A stretch of DNA of 64,000 nucleotides from Nautilus pompilius (taxonomy: Eukaryota > Mollusca > Cephalopoda > Nautilida > Nautilidae): assembly GCA_018389105.1 (NCBI GenBank), contig JACATO010000048.1:248001-312000 (forward strand), read 5' to 3'. The notes beneath the pieces were generated by a model. That model saw nothing but the letters and a program-made list of their open reading frames with translations. It had not been told where the DNA came from and made no database searches. A program made the translations under genes and the position numbers. Every line of letters begins with the position of its first letter. Within the stretch, counting starts at the first letter, position 1. This document shows positions 13,349 to 24,990 of the stretch, piece by piece.

Positions 13349-13811
13349 CAGGGGTCGGCACGATACGGCCCGCGGAGCCTTTCCGGAAAAATGACAAAAT
13401 ATTCAGTCCTTGAGAAATCATGGCTGTGTGTGCCTTTTATTTTTCAAGCGTTCTTGAGTGCTGCACGCGCTTGCAAGTGGGCGCTCAGACGTGTGATCAC
13501 GTGTGCGATGCACGCACAAAATTGACAAGGCGCGCGCAGACTCAGGTGTTTTGTCCGAAAGCAGGTCAGGGCTACTATAAAATGCGTAAGCGCACACGTT
13601 GATAACAGTCTGTCAGAGTTTTTGCGAGCGCGTTACGCATTAATTACTTGTCATCGGTAAGCTGTGTTAACTTGCAATTGTTAAGAAATCACTTAATTTA
13701 TAGATGTAAAGTGGCAATAGAAACGATTTTGGCAACTCATAACCATCCGGCCCGCGGACATGCGGCTAATTTTGAATCCGGCCCGCGAGCCGAAAAGGTT
13801 GCCGACCCCTG
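13349..13811. mobile_element. hAT-type MITE, 463 bp, nested in LINE
   Basis: Termini CAGGGGTCGGCA and TGCCGACCCCTG are perfect inverted copies, with further inverted CGGCCCGCG blocks inside (near 13,367 and near 13,749/13,782). It is flanked by an identical 8-bp target duplication, atctaaag (13,341-13,348 and 13,812-13,819). It is CpG-rich, with an internal TATA-like box (ctataaaatgcg, near 13,575). These are standard hAT features. No transposase frame is present, so it is non-autonomous. Confidence 0.92.
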
Positions 13812-14590
13812 ATCTAAAGGTTGATAATGCCACAGGTTTGTTCTCCATTATCTTTACTAATTCCAATACCTTTCCTCATCAAATCTTCATTTCATTATTT
13901 TTCTCTTCCACCTTTGTTTTTATAACCCCCCCCCCCATCGCTACAAGAAGATTGTTTTGATTCTTGGTCATTGACTGTTTGTTGTTGTTTATAGAAGCAC
14001 ATTTTTCTCTTTCATCTATTGCTTCATTGAAAGGTGTATATGGCTGCACTACTATGAGTTAATGTACCTTGAAAAAATCTAGTCATTATTGGGATTCCAC
14101 ACTTTCTCCACTTTCTTTGAGGGAATATAATCCTTCCATATGCTGATTATTTCTCTTCACAAAAATATCAAAGTCTTTCTGGTAGTTAAATTTGTTTTTC
14201 CATATTCTCTCCATCTAACTTCAATTTCACCTAAGATTTCTATCGTATAGTATTTCATTTCACTTACTACTTGCACTGACTTACCCATAGAACACATTGT
14301 TCTAACATTCCAGCACCCAATGTTTATAGATTATTGTGGTGTGACAACAGTTCTCATTGACTGTTAAACTTTCTTATAGCTTTGGTCCAATAGCATCATA
14401 TGTTCAATGACACTCTGACTATCACTTCACTTTTACTATTGGCTGAAATATTAAAATCATTGTTAGTTTCCCTAATCTATCAACTTTTATATGAATGAAT
14501 GATTATCCTATTATCCAACCATCAACTTCTACTTTCCAACCTTTCTGGCTTTGATGACCCTTCCAGGATTTCTGCATAACCTATTTATGT

Positions 14591-16297
14591 AATATAAAAT
14601 CTCTCTTTTTAATATATTCTTCATAGTTTGTTGATGAGAAAATGAATGCAATTTTTTAAAACTTATTAACAGCTTGCTTTAACATTTCTGAAAATCATTA
14701 AAATGCACAAGGAATCAGAATTTTGTCAAGTTATGCTACCAGAGTCTCACATTACCCCCCCCCCCCACACACACACATGGCCAGACTTCTTAGTTTGCCT
14801 ATAAAAAATTTTCACCTATGAAGCCATGAAGTACAGATATGATTAGAATTTATTATAATTCATAAAGTATGAAAAGGAAAAAAAAATGCTTCAAACTTCT
14901 AACCCAACTATTCTTGCTATGTACAGTATTTACCTATAAATTATTGCCATTCTATTTATTCATTTATTTTATTATTGTTATAAACAGTAGAAGGAAGCAC
15001 TTTGCAATCAAAAACAAACTAAAGATTTAAATGGATGAAGAAACTTAAAATTAGAAAATTTATGGCTGGTTCCATAATAATAAATTCTTCTTGTGCCAGG
15101 GTAACAAAAATGTAATATTAAATCGCAGTATTTCTTCTACTGGCATATATCACTATAGGAATAAATTAACAAAAAACAGTACCCAAATTTACACCATGAT
15201 AAAAGACAGACTCGAAGTGTTATGGATGTTACACAGATATGATCATTTTTAAACAGTGACAAGAATGTGAAATGAAATAGTAATAAACCAGTGTCAAAGA
15301 ACTGAACTGAAACCTTAATAACTATAACTGAAAACTCACATGGTAGTAGAAATGCATGTATAAAAATAACGGAAAAGTTGTTTATAGGAAGCTAAGTGCA
15401 GAGTATTACAAAGAATCGCATTAATTCAAAATCAACAGCTTACACAAGGAATATCCAAAATTCTCTGTTACCTATGCATCATTGAAATCTGGGTTGCTTA
15501 AATCTTGATTACTCATACAAGCATTCATAAATTGAAAACAAAATTACAATTCAGTTTTGGTGTTTATACATTACTTCAGCCAATAATTAATAATCTGATA
15601 TTCTGTGCTCTACACAATTCAAAAGATTTTGTTAAATACTGAAAAAAGACTTTTTTAATGGATAAACTTATTTTGTTATGTTTGTATATATATATAGTAT
15701 CTGCAAATCTGTAGAGTTTAAACTATTATGGCGCATGAAACTAAGTTAACTAGTAGAAACATTGAGTACATAAATGTTTCTTTTCTCATATACATGTTAT
15801 AGTAACTTTTTAAAAATTTAATTTTTTTGTTTGAACTTTATTTATATTATTAAAGTTCTTTAGTCTGGAGAATTTAGTTTTAACAGCATACTTTCATCTT
15901 GTGTATTTGGTTCTTAATTCCATTTGACATTAAATAGTACAAGTGTGCAGATAGCCACAATAACCCTTTTAACCCTAGAAAGTCAAAATAAGTTTGTTCT
16001 GGAGTCAAGTTTATTGGTGCATAACTTTATGAAACACTGGGCAATGTATGCTGCTTTCTTGTCTCAGTGCTGTCTGTTTTTATTTTCTACTGTAGAATGT
16101 CAGTATAAAAAGATTTTCTCCTGAATTTAGCAAAATACTAGATTGCAGACATGCAGTGTTTGCTTGTCACCTCAATCAATATATTTTTATTTTAAGTGCC
16201 AGTGGGTTTTCTGTATTTTCTTCACTCACTTTATACCAAGTATGCTAAATGATCAGCAGTATTTTGGTTTGCCTTGTTTTTTCTTTGTTATTTAGAA
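14591..16297. other. Intergenic, nothing recognised apart from homopolymers
   Basis: AT-rich. A C run followed by (AC)n lies at about 14,755-14,776. No gene-like frame. The open stretch at 15,924-16,124 lacks similarity and splice support. Confidence 0.5.
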
Positions 16298-16368
16298 ATC
16301 ATGGAGCAGGAGCACCATACACACACAATAATCATGGAGCAGGAGCATCATACACACACACACACACA
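16298..16368. repeat. Two-copy 33-bp tandem repeat plus (AC)n
   Basis: The unit starting atcatggagcaggagca occurs at 16,298 and again at 16,331, followed by an AC tract that abuts the left end of the Tc1 element. Confidence 0.8.
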
Positions 16369-16636
16369 TACAGGTGCATCTCAAAAAATTAGAATATTGT
16401 AGAAGAGTTCATTTTTGTCCCTAATTTAATTCAAACCGTGAAACTTTCACATATTATAGATTCATTGCACATAAAGTGAAATATTTCAAGCCTTTTTTGT
16501 TTTAGTTTTGATGATTACAGCTTACAGCTCATGAAAATCAAAAATCCACTATCTCAAAATATTAGAATATTCCATAAGATCAATAAAAAAAGGATTTATA
16601 ATATAGAAACGTCAAACTTCTGAAAAGTATGTTCAT

Positions 16637-17632
16637 TTATGCACTCAATACTTGGTCATTGGTCAGGGGTCCTTTTGCACGAATCACTGCATCAATGAGG
16701 CATGGCATGGAGGCGATCAGCCTGTGACACTGCTGAGGTGTTATGGAAGCCCAGGTTGCTGTGATAACGGCCTTCAGCTTGTCTGTATTGTTGGGTCTGG
16801 TGTCTCTCATCTTCCTCTTGACAGTTCAGGTCAGGCGAGTTGGCTGGCCAATCAAGCACAGTAATACCATGGTCAGCAAACCAGTTACTAGTAGTTTTGG
16901 ATCTGTGGGCAGGTGCAAAGTCCTGCTGGAAAAGGAAATCAGCATCTCCATAAAGCTTGTCAGCAAACGGAAGCATGAAGTGCTCTAAAATCTCCTGGTA
17001 GACGGCTGCGTTGACTTTGGACTTGATTTGACAAAACACAGTGGACAAACACCAGCAGATGACATGGCACCCCAAACCATCACTGACTGTGGAAACTTCA
17101 CATTGGACTTCAAGCAACTTGGATTTTGTGCTTCTCCACTCTTTCTCCAGACTGTGGCACCTTGATTTCCAAATGAAATGCAAAATTTACTTTCTGAAAA
17201 GAGGACTTTTTACCACTGAGCAACGGTCCAGTTCTTTTTCTCCTTAGCCCAGGTAAGATGCTTCTGACGTTGTCTCTGGTTCAGAAGTGGCTTGACACTA
17301 TGAATGCAACACTTGTAGCCAATTTCCTGGACACGTCTGTGCGTGGTGCCTCTTGATGCACTGACTCCAGCCTCAGTCCACTCATTGTGAAGCTCCCCCA
17401 AGTTCTTGAATCGGCTTTGCTTGACAATCTCTCAAGGCTACGGTCATCCCTCTTGCTTGTGTACCTTTTCCTACCACGCTATTCCCTTCCAGTCAACTTT
17501 CCATGAATATGCTTTGCTACAGCACTTTGCAAACAGCCAGCCCTTTCAGCAATGACCTGTGGCTTACCCTCCTTGTGGAGGGTGTCACTGAGTGTCTTCT
17601 GGACAACTGTCAAGTCAGCAGTCTTCCCCATG
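16637..17632 (-). pseudogene. Tc1 transposase pseudogene (catalytic Glu segment deleted)
   Basis: ATG at 17,630-17,632 (MGKTADLTVVQKTLSDTLHK) fits the family start, and the stop is at 16,637-16,639. The order is HTH, a basic linker, 'KPLLNQRQRQKHLTWAKE' with 'NWTVAQW', 'FLFQQDFAPAHRSK' (second catalytic Asp) and 'LDWPANSPDLN'. In this family SPDLN is followed by P-I-E-N-L-W, whose Glu is the third catalytic residue of DD34E. Here SPDLN jumps directly to a sequence corresponding to the later 'K.M.DTRPNN' region in another frame. The catalytic Glu segment is missing and the frame is broken; a frame change also lies near 17,190. Confidence 0.88.
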
Positions 17633-17679
17633 ATTGCGGTTGTGTGTACTGAACCAGACTCAGAGATTCATGGTATTTA

Positions 17680-18990
17680 CGAGGTCTGTCGAAAAAGTAT
17701 CTGACTTTATTTTTTCCGTGGGAAGTAATGACATTAGGGAGGCAAAAGTGTGTATAGTGGAGCCGCATGCCTTTATGCGTATGTGTGGTTTTTGGCGGGC
17801 TTGCTGGATGCATCAGTCGCTGGAAAGGCAGCCAGGGTGTGAGGTGCTGTACTACTTACTCATCACATTTTCATTTCACCTGTGATGACGGAACATGTGG
17901 AGCAACGATCTTGCATCAAGTTTTGCCAAAAGCTTGGAATAACAAAGTGGAAACAATTTGCAAAATTCAACAGACTTTGGTGACAATACCATGGGTGTTA
18001 CCCAAATAAAAAAAATGGTACAATAGGTTCAAAGATGGCCGCACATTGGTGGAGAGTGACCAGCATTCTGGGGAGCCGTCAACAAACCACAATGCAGTTG
18101 TTATTCAGAAAGTGCGGACCTTGATAATGGAGGATTGTCATTTGATGGTGTGGGAAATTGGTGATGAGGTTGGGATCAGTGAAGATTCTGCACATGCAAT
18201 TTTAAAGGAGGATTTGGGCTTGCACAGAGTGGCAGCGAAATTTGTGCCCAAGCTGCTTTCTCAGGAACAACAACCACTTCGTCTTGGGGTTTGCAGGACC
18301 TGCTTGATACTGCCAACAAGGATCCTGAGTCCCAGAATACCGTGATAACTGGAGATGAGATGTGGATGTACAGGTACAACCCAGAAACCAAAACTCAGTC
18401 GTCACAGTGGAAGCACCCAACGTTGCCAAGGTCCGGAGAAAAATCAAGGTGATGCTGACTGTTTTCTTCGATTACCGAGGTGATGTGCATCACAAATACG
18501 CACCAGAAGGACAAACAGTTACAAAGGAGTACTATCAGGAAGTCCTCTGACGTCTTCATGATGCAGTTTGGCGCAAAAGACCAGATCTGTGGGCCTCACA
18601 AAACTGGCAGCTGCATCATGACAACGCTCCGGTTCATTCATCACAGCTGATCCAAGGTTTCTTGGCAAAGAAAGGCATTTCGCTCATTCGCCAGGCTCCC
18701 TACTCTCCAGACATGGCTCCTTGTGACTTCTGGTTGTTCCTAAAAATGAAAATGCCACTGAAAGGCTCCCGCTTTGAGAGCTGAGAGGAAATCATGCGGA
18801 ATGCGATGGCGGAGCTGTGAGCCATTCCGGAAGAAGCATTCCAGATGTGCTTCAAACAGTGGGAGGATCACTGGGCTAATTGTGTGGAGGCACAAGGGGC
18901 CTACTTCGAAGTGGATTAGCAATTGAACCCGACCAAGTACGTAATTTTTTTTCCCAGCCTAAGGTCGGATACTTTTTTCGACAGACCTCG
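17680..18990 (+). mobile_element. mariner transposon nested in Tc1
   Basis: Inverted terminal repeats start CGAGGTCTGTCGAAAAAGTA and match for about 30 bp at both ends, flanked by TA (17,678-17,679 and 18,991-18,992). Its 1,311-bp length is standard for mariner. It lies 47 bp outside the start codon of the Tc1 transposase, between that codon and the right Tc1 terminal repeat. Confidence 0.95.
17884..18919 (+). pseudogene. mariner transposase pseudogene (DD34D)
   Basis: ATG at 17,884 and TAG at 18,917-18,919 match family positions, but the 1,036-bp span is not a multiple of three. Visible parts: 'SCIKFCQKLGITKWKQFAKF', HTH-like 'MVWEIGDEVGISEDSAHAIL' (18,142-18,201), 'VITGDEMWMYRYNPE' (first Asp), 'LHHDNAPVHSSQ' (second Asp), and 'YSPDMAPCDFWLFLKMK' (third Asp, the mariner signature). 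The three catalytic Asp residues are present. Frame changes occur between about 17,990 and 18,470, and there are stops after GSRFES and after MAEL, so it cannot encode an active enzyme. Confidence 0.92.
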
Positions 18991-19227
18991 TATACTGCAT
19001 AAATAGTGATTAAACTCGAAATGGAGTATTCTAATATTTTGAGATACATTTTTTTCTATTTTTTTAGCTATAGGCTGTAATTATCAAAATTAAAATTAAA
19101 ATATGCTTGAAACATTTTAATTTACATGTAATGAGTCTAGAATATATACAATTTTCACTTTCTGAAATAACTGACAAAAAATATTCAACTCTTCCACGAT
19201 ATTCTAATTTTTTGAGATGCACCTGTA

Positions 19228-22200
19228 TGTGTAAACGCAACTTCCAGTTAAGTACTATTGTCATAACTGAAATTTAACACAACCCAAAGGAAGAGTCAAG
19301 AATACAATAAAGAAATGGTGCTAAACAGTTTCATCATTTAAAATTTTAAGTTTTTCCCTCCAGTGTACTATAAAATGAAATTATTCACATAATATATATA
19401 ATACAAATATGGAAAGTAGAAAATCAGAGTTAGAAATAAACACATTTTGATATTTAATTTTAATACATGATTATTTGTAGGTTAACTTTATTTAAAAAAA
19501 ATTTCTAAGTATATGAAATATTAATTCTTCCTTGTAAAAATTGGTTCATTTTTTGGCAGTGCTGTTTATGTATTATTATTATTATTATTATATTATTATT
19601 ATTATTATTATTATTAAAGTTGTTACTCTGGCCATTTTGTATACTAGTCTCTTCTTTATTGTGTGTTTTAGAATGTGCAGTATGCACAGAAGACCACAGG
19701 ATTGATAGATATTTACATTTTCTGTAGGAGAAAAACTCTCTTGAAGGAAGTGGGGATCTGAATATCAACTTAGTACACATTCAGAATCAGTCTGTTCATT
19801 AGAGAAAACCATCAACTGAAACAAGCAAACATCTCATTTTATAATATTTCTTTTGATGGTTGGTCTGCTTCATGGTGTGATACTATTTCTTTTTATTATG
19901 GAATGTTGATGGCTTAATTAAGTTTTTGTACACCTTCCAAAATTGTATTTTAAAAAGAGGTAGGTAGGGTATGCCAGGAAAAGAGGGAATGGAGAGGGGG
20001 CAGGGTTAGGGTTCATGGTGGAGATTAAGGGTAAAGCCCTCCCCTACCCAGTGTGAAAAATTGTTCATTTACTAACAAAATGGAGGCAAAAATTAATGAA
20101 ATAAAGATATGCATAGTTAGTCAAAATGCTAATAATTCCTTAGTTTATGGTTTAAAAAATAACAGCACATTAAACTGCAGTGACGGCTTTAGTCAGGAAA
20201 GCCCCTGAAAACTGCAGAAGTTTGTAAAAAGAAGGCTAATTTGTAGCAAAAAAATATTAGTGAAATAAATGTGATTATATTTAATAAAGAGAAATAGCTT
20301 AAAATTATAAAAAAGACTTGCTGGTCTTAAGGAAAACATATGCCAATACGAAAAATCTTGAACAGTTCAGCACATTTTGTTAAAATTTTGTTTACTTGAA
20401 TCTCACAAAATAACATTAACAACTTTAATTTTGTTTTAAAAAAATGAAAAGTGATAGATATAGAATAAAAGCAGTAGACCATTAGCTGAAAAAAAAAAAA
20501 AAGATGGCAGTATACACCAAAAGCTGTAGGGTTGATAGTACTAAGTATTTGACTTGTAGCTTTCAAGCTTCTATCACTGCTCTGCTGTTATGAAATTATC
20601 AACGTTTTGAAGAACTTTCCCCTTTTCATGAAAAGAAAAAGTCCACTGATTAACCAGTCATGTCAAACTTTTCTTGCAGTTTTTAGCATCTGGGTGACTA
20701 CATTTTGAGGTCATTTGGAACTGGATTTCTCCCCACATTGGATATTCCTTTCTTTGCTTCCTTATGAACCTCTATCTAGTCTTTTTTACTGGTTTATCTC
20801 AGATACTATACCCCTAACATATCTAATCAATAAGGAGTTTCTGATAGATATCTGTCCTTTCATCTGCACGTCTTTCCCCAGATATTAATCAGCAGATACC
20901 AATATCCTAAAAAATTTATTATAATGATTCTCATTATTTTCAAGTTTACTTCAAATTCTAAAAGTTATTCAGTGGTGAATATAGTTCAATAGGTTTCATT
21001 ATTATTTTGCTCTATTATTAATGTGCTCTCCTGTAGTTATCATTTGGATAATTACAATTAAATTTATTTTTTCTAAGCTGCTGCTTCCTCCTACCTTCAC
21101 AGATTATCTTTATCCTCTCATCCTAAAAATCTCATTCAATCTTTTATAACTAGATATTGTATTTTTGTTTTGTAAATTCAGACATTTAATTAATTCCCTA
21201 TATCACTAATATGCATTGCATAGCCATGCTTCCTTTCATTAATTTCAGCTTCAGCAGCATATTACAAATAACAAATATACCTGCAATATGCAAACAACTC
21301 ATTAAGTTAGCATCAGTATCTTCCTGTTCTGTTAAAGACCTGTCTTTTAGTGTGGTTTCCACTGATTGATTTAATATCCCCTCCCCAGTGTCTCTCCACT
21401 GATCTTTTTTGTATAGATTTACAACTGAACTTTTTGTACCTTTTCACCTTGTTGCTGGCTCCACAACAAGTGACTCATTTATGGCATTGATTCACCACTA
21501 CTTAATGGAGCAACTGCTGCCCTCATGCTAACAAGATTGATGGTCAGTTCACAAGGCACTATGCTTCATGTTTCTGTTAGGGTACAGTGTGTAGGACTTC
21601 CTTGTGAGCTGAGAGAAATACTGCCGCCAATGGAGGAAAATTGCTCCTGTTAGAAAAAACTAAAACATAAATAGAAATACGCTGACATAGGAACATCATC
21701 CATCAAGCTTGAAATGATAATCTACAATAATTTAGACATTTTCTTTGTAGTCTGTCTTAAGCTTTTGTGTAATGACATTTTGCCAAAAAAAAAAATGAAA
21801 TCTAAATTCAAGATTACAAATTATATTTTAAATATGATTTGCAGGAATTCTTAACTGTTATTTTTTAGAATCCAAAACAAGACCATCTCATTATGACATA
21901 GAAATTTGCACTATGATAGAAATCAGCAGTGACATATGTAGCCCTACACCACAAGTACTAGAAACAGTAATCTGACTGACAAATATTGGATACTTATGAT
22001 AGTGAAGACTATTATGAACAGAAGCTTTTCCCCAATCACACCCAGTAGCAATTCTTTTTTATTTGTCTAGTGTGTTGCACATGCAATTATGTCATCTTTG
22101 GTGTGTGCCTATTATTTCTTTAAATGTTGCATCAGCCTTACAAATGTAAATATGTTGGTAGGTGGCTCAAATGTTGTTGTTTTCTTATCTCATGTATGAT

Positions 22201-23910
22201 GATTTTTCATACTGGATCTTGATTGTTTAGAAAACATTTGCTGCATTGCTCTGCTTTTTCATCGAAGAACATGGAATAAGGATTCAGTACAGCATATTTA
22301 GCAGGTAGCTCGTCTGGTTTGCTCCCCTGATGTACTGGACATTTTATCCATCATATTTCAAAAAATACAAACGCACATTGCTTTCTTACTCAATGTGCTA
22401 TACCCATGAACAAGAACCTTGGTCTTCTATTGTTTTCTCTTTACATTTTTAAAATTTGCATACATATTTTAAGTACTTGCACTATGTTGTTTTTGTTTTT
22501 TTGTATTTAATTTTTCTCTCTTATCTGCAAAACCACTTTTTAGATTTTTTCACAGATTTGGTCACTTTTAGTGACTTTAGCTTGAGATACTTTAGTCAGT
22601 GAATAAAATGATGCAGCAACAGTTTTCATGGTAAAAATAAAAAGACTGCCAAAATTATTGAACTTCACAAAGCAGAATTACTTAACTTGCACAGAGGGCC
22701 GATCCATTATGTTGTGGTAGAATTAAAATATGCCAGCTTTTGGTATCTGGTAGTATAATCAGTACAGCTTGACCTCTTGCATACAATGGCATGACATAAT
22801 AAACCTTATTAATAATACCATGGCTGGTGTGGTCTGCTAAGTAAAAACATTAATTATGCTAACCATAGTAATGTATATGACAAAAGAGTGATTTGTCACA
22901 ACTCTTAGGCTCATATACAGTTTGCTATTACAGGTTTATATACAGTCTCCCTTTACACTACAGTGCTTTAATGCATAGATTTAACTACTTCATGCTGATT
23001 GCCAGAGTGAAATAGACAGCCACCATACTATAACTATTATTTCTTTTCACAGTTCTAACAGTTGGACAGGTTACATCTAATAGACCACTGATGATGTCTT
23101 CATTAGTATTTGAGCAGGTTTTTTTATAATGGCTATACGGAAGTTCTACTGTACATTATTTCTGTGTAATGATGTAATATGCAAGTGTTATTGATTTAAA
23201 TATTATTGTAGAAGTTAAGAAATATGGAAAATTCCAAATTGACTGAATGAGGATGTTTTAGTATGAGATCAGAAAGAATAGTAATTAGTTAGGGGGGGGG
23301 GTAGAGTCAAACCTTAACTTTCACTCCAGACTTCATTTAATGAGTTATACAAAAAAACTTGATTATTTCAATATGAAGTAGATACAGTGAATAGTGTCAA
23401 AATCTCAACAGTAAAGTAAACTAGTTTATTTCTTTGTTTTCTATTTTGCATTTGGGTGGGTACTGTGTGCATTGGTCAATAGAAAGAGAGCTGATGTTAG
23501 CTGATCAGATAGATTTTTTTATAATTTCTCAACTTGGAAATTCTTATTGTAAGCTATAATGACTTGATTACTTATCCATAGGTATCTTCCTGGGTGAGAT
23601 AAAATGAAGTGGAGGCATGTTGTATTAGCAGGTTCTCTTAAACAGCAAATCTCAATAATCTGAAAATATAGGTCACTGATCCTTTGTCTGTATAACACTT
23701 AAATCTATGGGCAGCTGTAATATCCTATTTATCTCTGTCTACAATTTTATTTTAACCCCTTTTATCTCTTTCTGAATGCTTAAACTTTCCAAAAACAAAA
23801 TGCTTAGTTTTTATTTGTGCACTTCATGGTTATAGCTGCTTTGGTTTCTATATGGTTCTCATTTCCATTCAGAATTAATTTCTTTGTAGTAGACTTTGTG
23901 TAATGTTATA
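19228..23910. other. Intergenic, no gene recognised
   Basis: AT-rich. It contains an (ATT)n microsatellite (annotated separately), an A12 tract near 20,490 and a G-rich patch at about 19,970-20,000. A patch at about 21,440-21,650 is less AT-rich and may be an old repeat. No supported coding frame. Confidence 0.5.
19571..19615. repeat. (ATT)n microsatellite
   Basis: About 15 TTA/ATT units with one interruption near the middle. Confidence 0.95.
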
Positions 23911-23966
23911 CAGATTCTCTGGTTTAAACTCATAACTATAGCACCTGCAACCTGTTAACTGAGAAA
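23911..23966 (+). repeat. Dispersed repeat, copy 2 (partner of 8,944)
   Basis: Matches 8,944-9,004 across CAGATTCT, GGTTTRAACT.ATAACTA.AGCAC.TGC and AACTGA, in the same orientation. Confidence 0.4.
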
Positions 23967-24679
23967 CTAGTTTACTGTAAACTCTTAGCCAGTTCCCAGA
24001 GCTAGTTGGCACGTGCTGTAGTCATGTTCAAACTATTGAGAATCCATTTGGTTGCAATATATTCAAGTTTGTTTTTAAATAGCAATATTAGGCATTTATT
24101 CAAAAATGTTGGAGGGCAATTATGAGAGCCAAAAATATCAAAATCTTCTGAACACTGAAAATGGAAACCAAAACTTCCTACATTCAGCAAGTGTCAATGC
24201 ATCACTGAGTGAAACTATCTCTGAATGACAATACAGGCCAAGTATCACTGAGCATATACAACAGACAGACAGCACAGATCTACATGTAATAAAAGAATGA
24301 AAGAAGAAAAAAACAGGTGATTTTACTCGCATTTGCATTGTCAGTAAACCAGGGGGGGGGAATCACAACATATGATCCAAAAGCAAACTGTTTCTGGAAG
24401 CTTCTTTGTCTTTTTTGGAGGAGGGGAAAAAATAATGAGAAATGGTATTTACCTATTGGCTATGACTGTCATTTTCATGCCCAGTTGTTTGATTAAGGTA
24501 GTTTTATTCCTTGAGTGGTGCGGTCACATTGCCTAGTATGTAATAGCTGTCTCATCTGTCCATGCTTCTAATATCAGTGAAATACTCACATAACTATTAC
24601 ATCCTAATGATGTATCAATGAAATATTTGCACCTTTTTCTTCTGGTTTGCATATGTTTTCAGTCTGTATAGATGGCATG

Positions 24680-24990
24680 CTCCATTTATTTGCAAAGCCA
24701 TCCAAGCAGGTGTGCCATAAGAATGTGATGTGTCTCCAGTTACATGTTTTCTTGATTCATATGCCACATTCATGCTGTTTGGAAAACCAGATAAGTTGTT
24801 GTTGTTCTATTTTAGCATCTTTCAGTTTTGGACCACCTCCAGGTAGCTGCTTTCTCATCTTGGGCAGATACATAATTAGTTTTTCCTTCTTGTATCCATT
24901 CTCAAATTCCTTTTCTGTCCACACCAAATTTCCTTGTCACCTCGATTTTGCATCATTTGTGGCATTTAGCTTAAATTTGATAATGTAGTT
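24680..24990 (-). pseudogene. Fragment of a pogo/CENP-B-like transposase DNA-binding region
   Basis: On the minus strand, fragments read 'TRKFGVDRKGI.EWIQEGK', then in a neighbouring frame 'LPKMRKQLPGGGPKLKDAKI'. The order FxVxRKxVxxW...KR..LxGGG(R/P)K...xxE is that of the helix-turn-helix start of pogo/CENP-B/Brinker-type transposases. Only this N-terminal part is recognisable. An overlapping 113-codon plus-strand frame (24,647-24,988) is most likely its antisense shadow. Confidence 0.42.

Larger units (their letters stand above)
10840..14590 (-). mobile_element. Non-LTR retrotransposon (LINE) fossil with AP-endonuclease and RT
   Basis: Read on the minus strand, domains appear in family order. 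At 14,200-14,340 the endonuclease start reads 'NIGCWNVRTMCSMGKSVQVV', with 'ILGEIEVRW' and 'GKTNLTTRKTLIF' after it. At about 13,200 there is 'DHHLA' followed by a linker. RT motif A is 'VLLYINFVDLEKAFNS' (11,762-11,809). RT motif C is 'LEDLDFVGDAAMLF' (11,451-11,495), where FADD is expected. After the RT comes 'SMLLYGYEI' near 11,160, then 'SDEEIIKCTRWWKYRFWKY'. Stops and frameshifts are frequent. Two hAT-type insertions interrupt it. The family resembles the RTE/CR1-L2 type with C-terminal LLYGCETW-like motifs; clade not assigned. Confidence 0.8.
16371..19225 (-). mobile_element. Tc1-family transposon with nested mariner
   Basis: The ends are inverted CAGGTGCATCTCAAAAAATTAGAATAT copies (quoted up to the first mismatch) flanked by TA on both sides (16,369-16,370; 19,226-19,227). 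Long terminal repeats of about 200 bp each contain a second inner copy of the 'TCTCAAAATATTAGAATA' motif (about 16,553; inverted about 19,025). This is the IR-DR layout of many Tc1 elements. Removing the 1,311-bp mariner and one TA leaves about 1.54 kb, normal for Tc1. The transposase lies on the minus strand and is dead. Confidence 0.93.

Noticed and set aside
12420-14770. Repeated C8-C10 runs as a regulatory feature
   Set aside because: Similar homopolymers (including G runs near 23,293 and 24,350) are scattered and look like ordinary slippage tracts.
24647-24988. 113-codon plus-strand open frame
   Set aside because: No recognisable domain, odd low-complexity hydrophobic composition, and it overlaps an antisense transposase-like fragment that explains it better.
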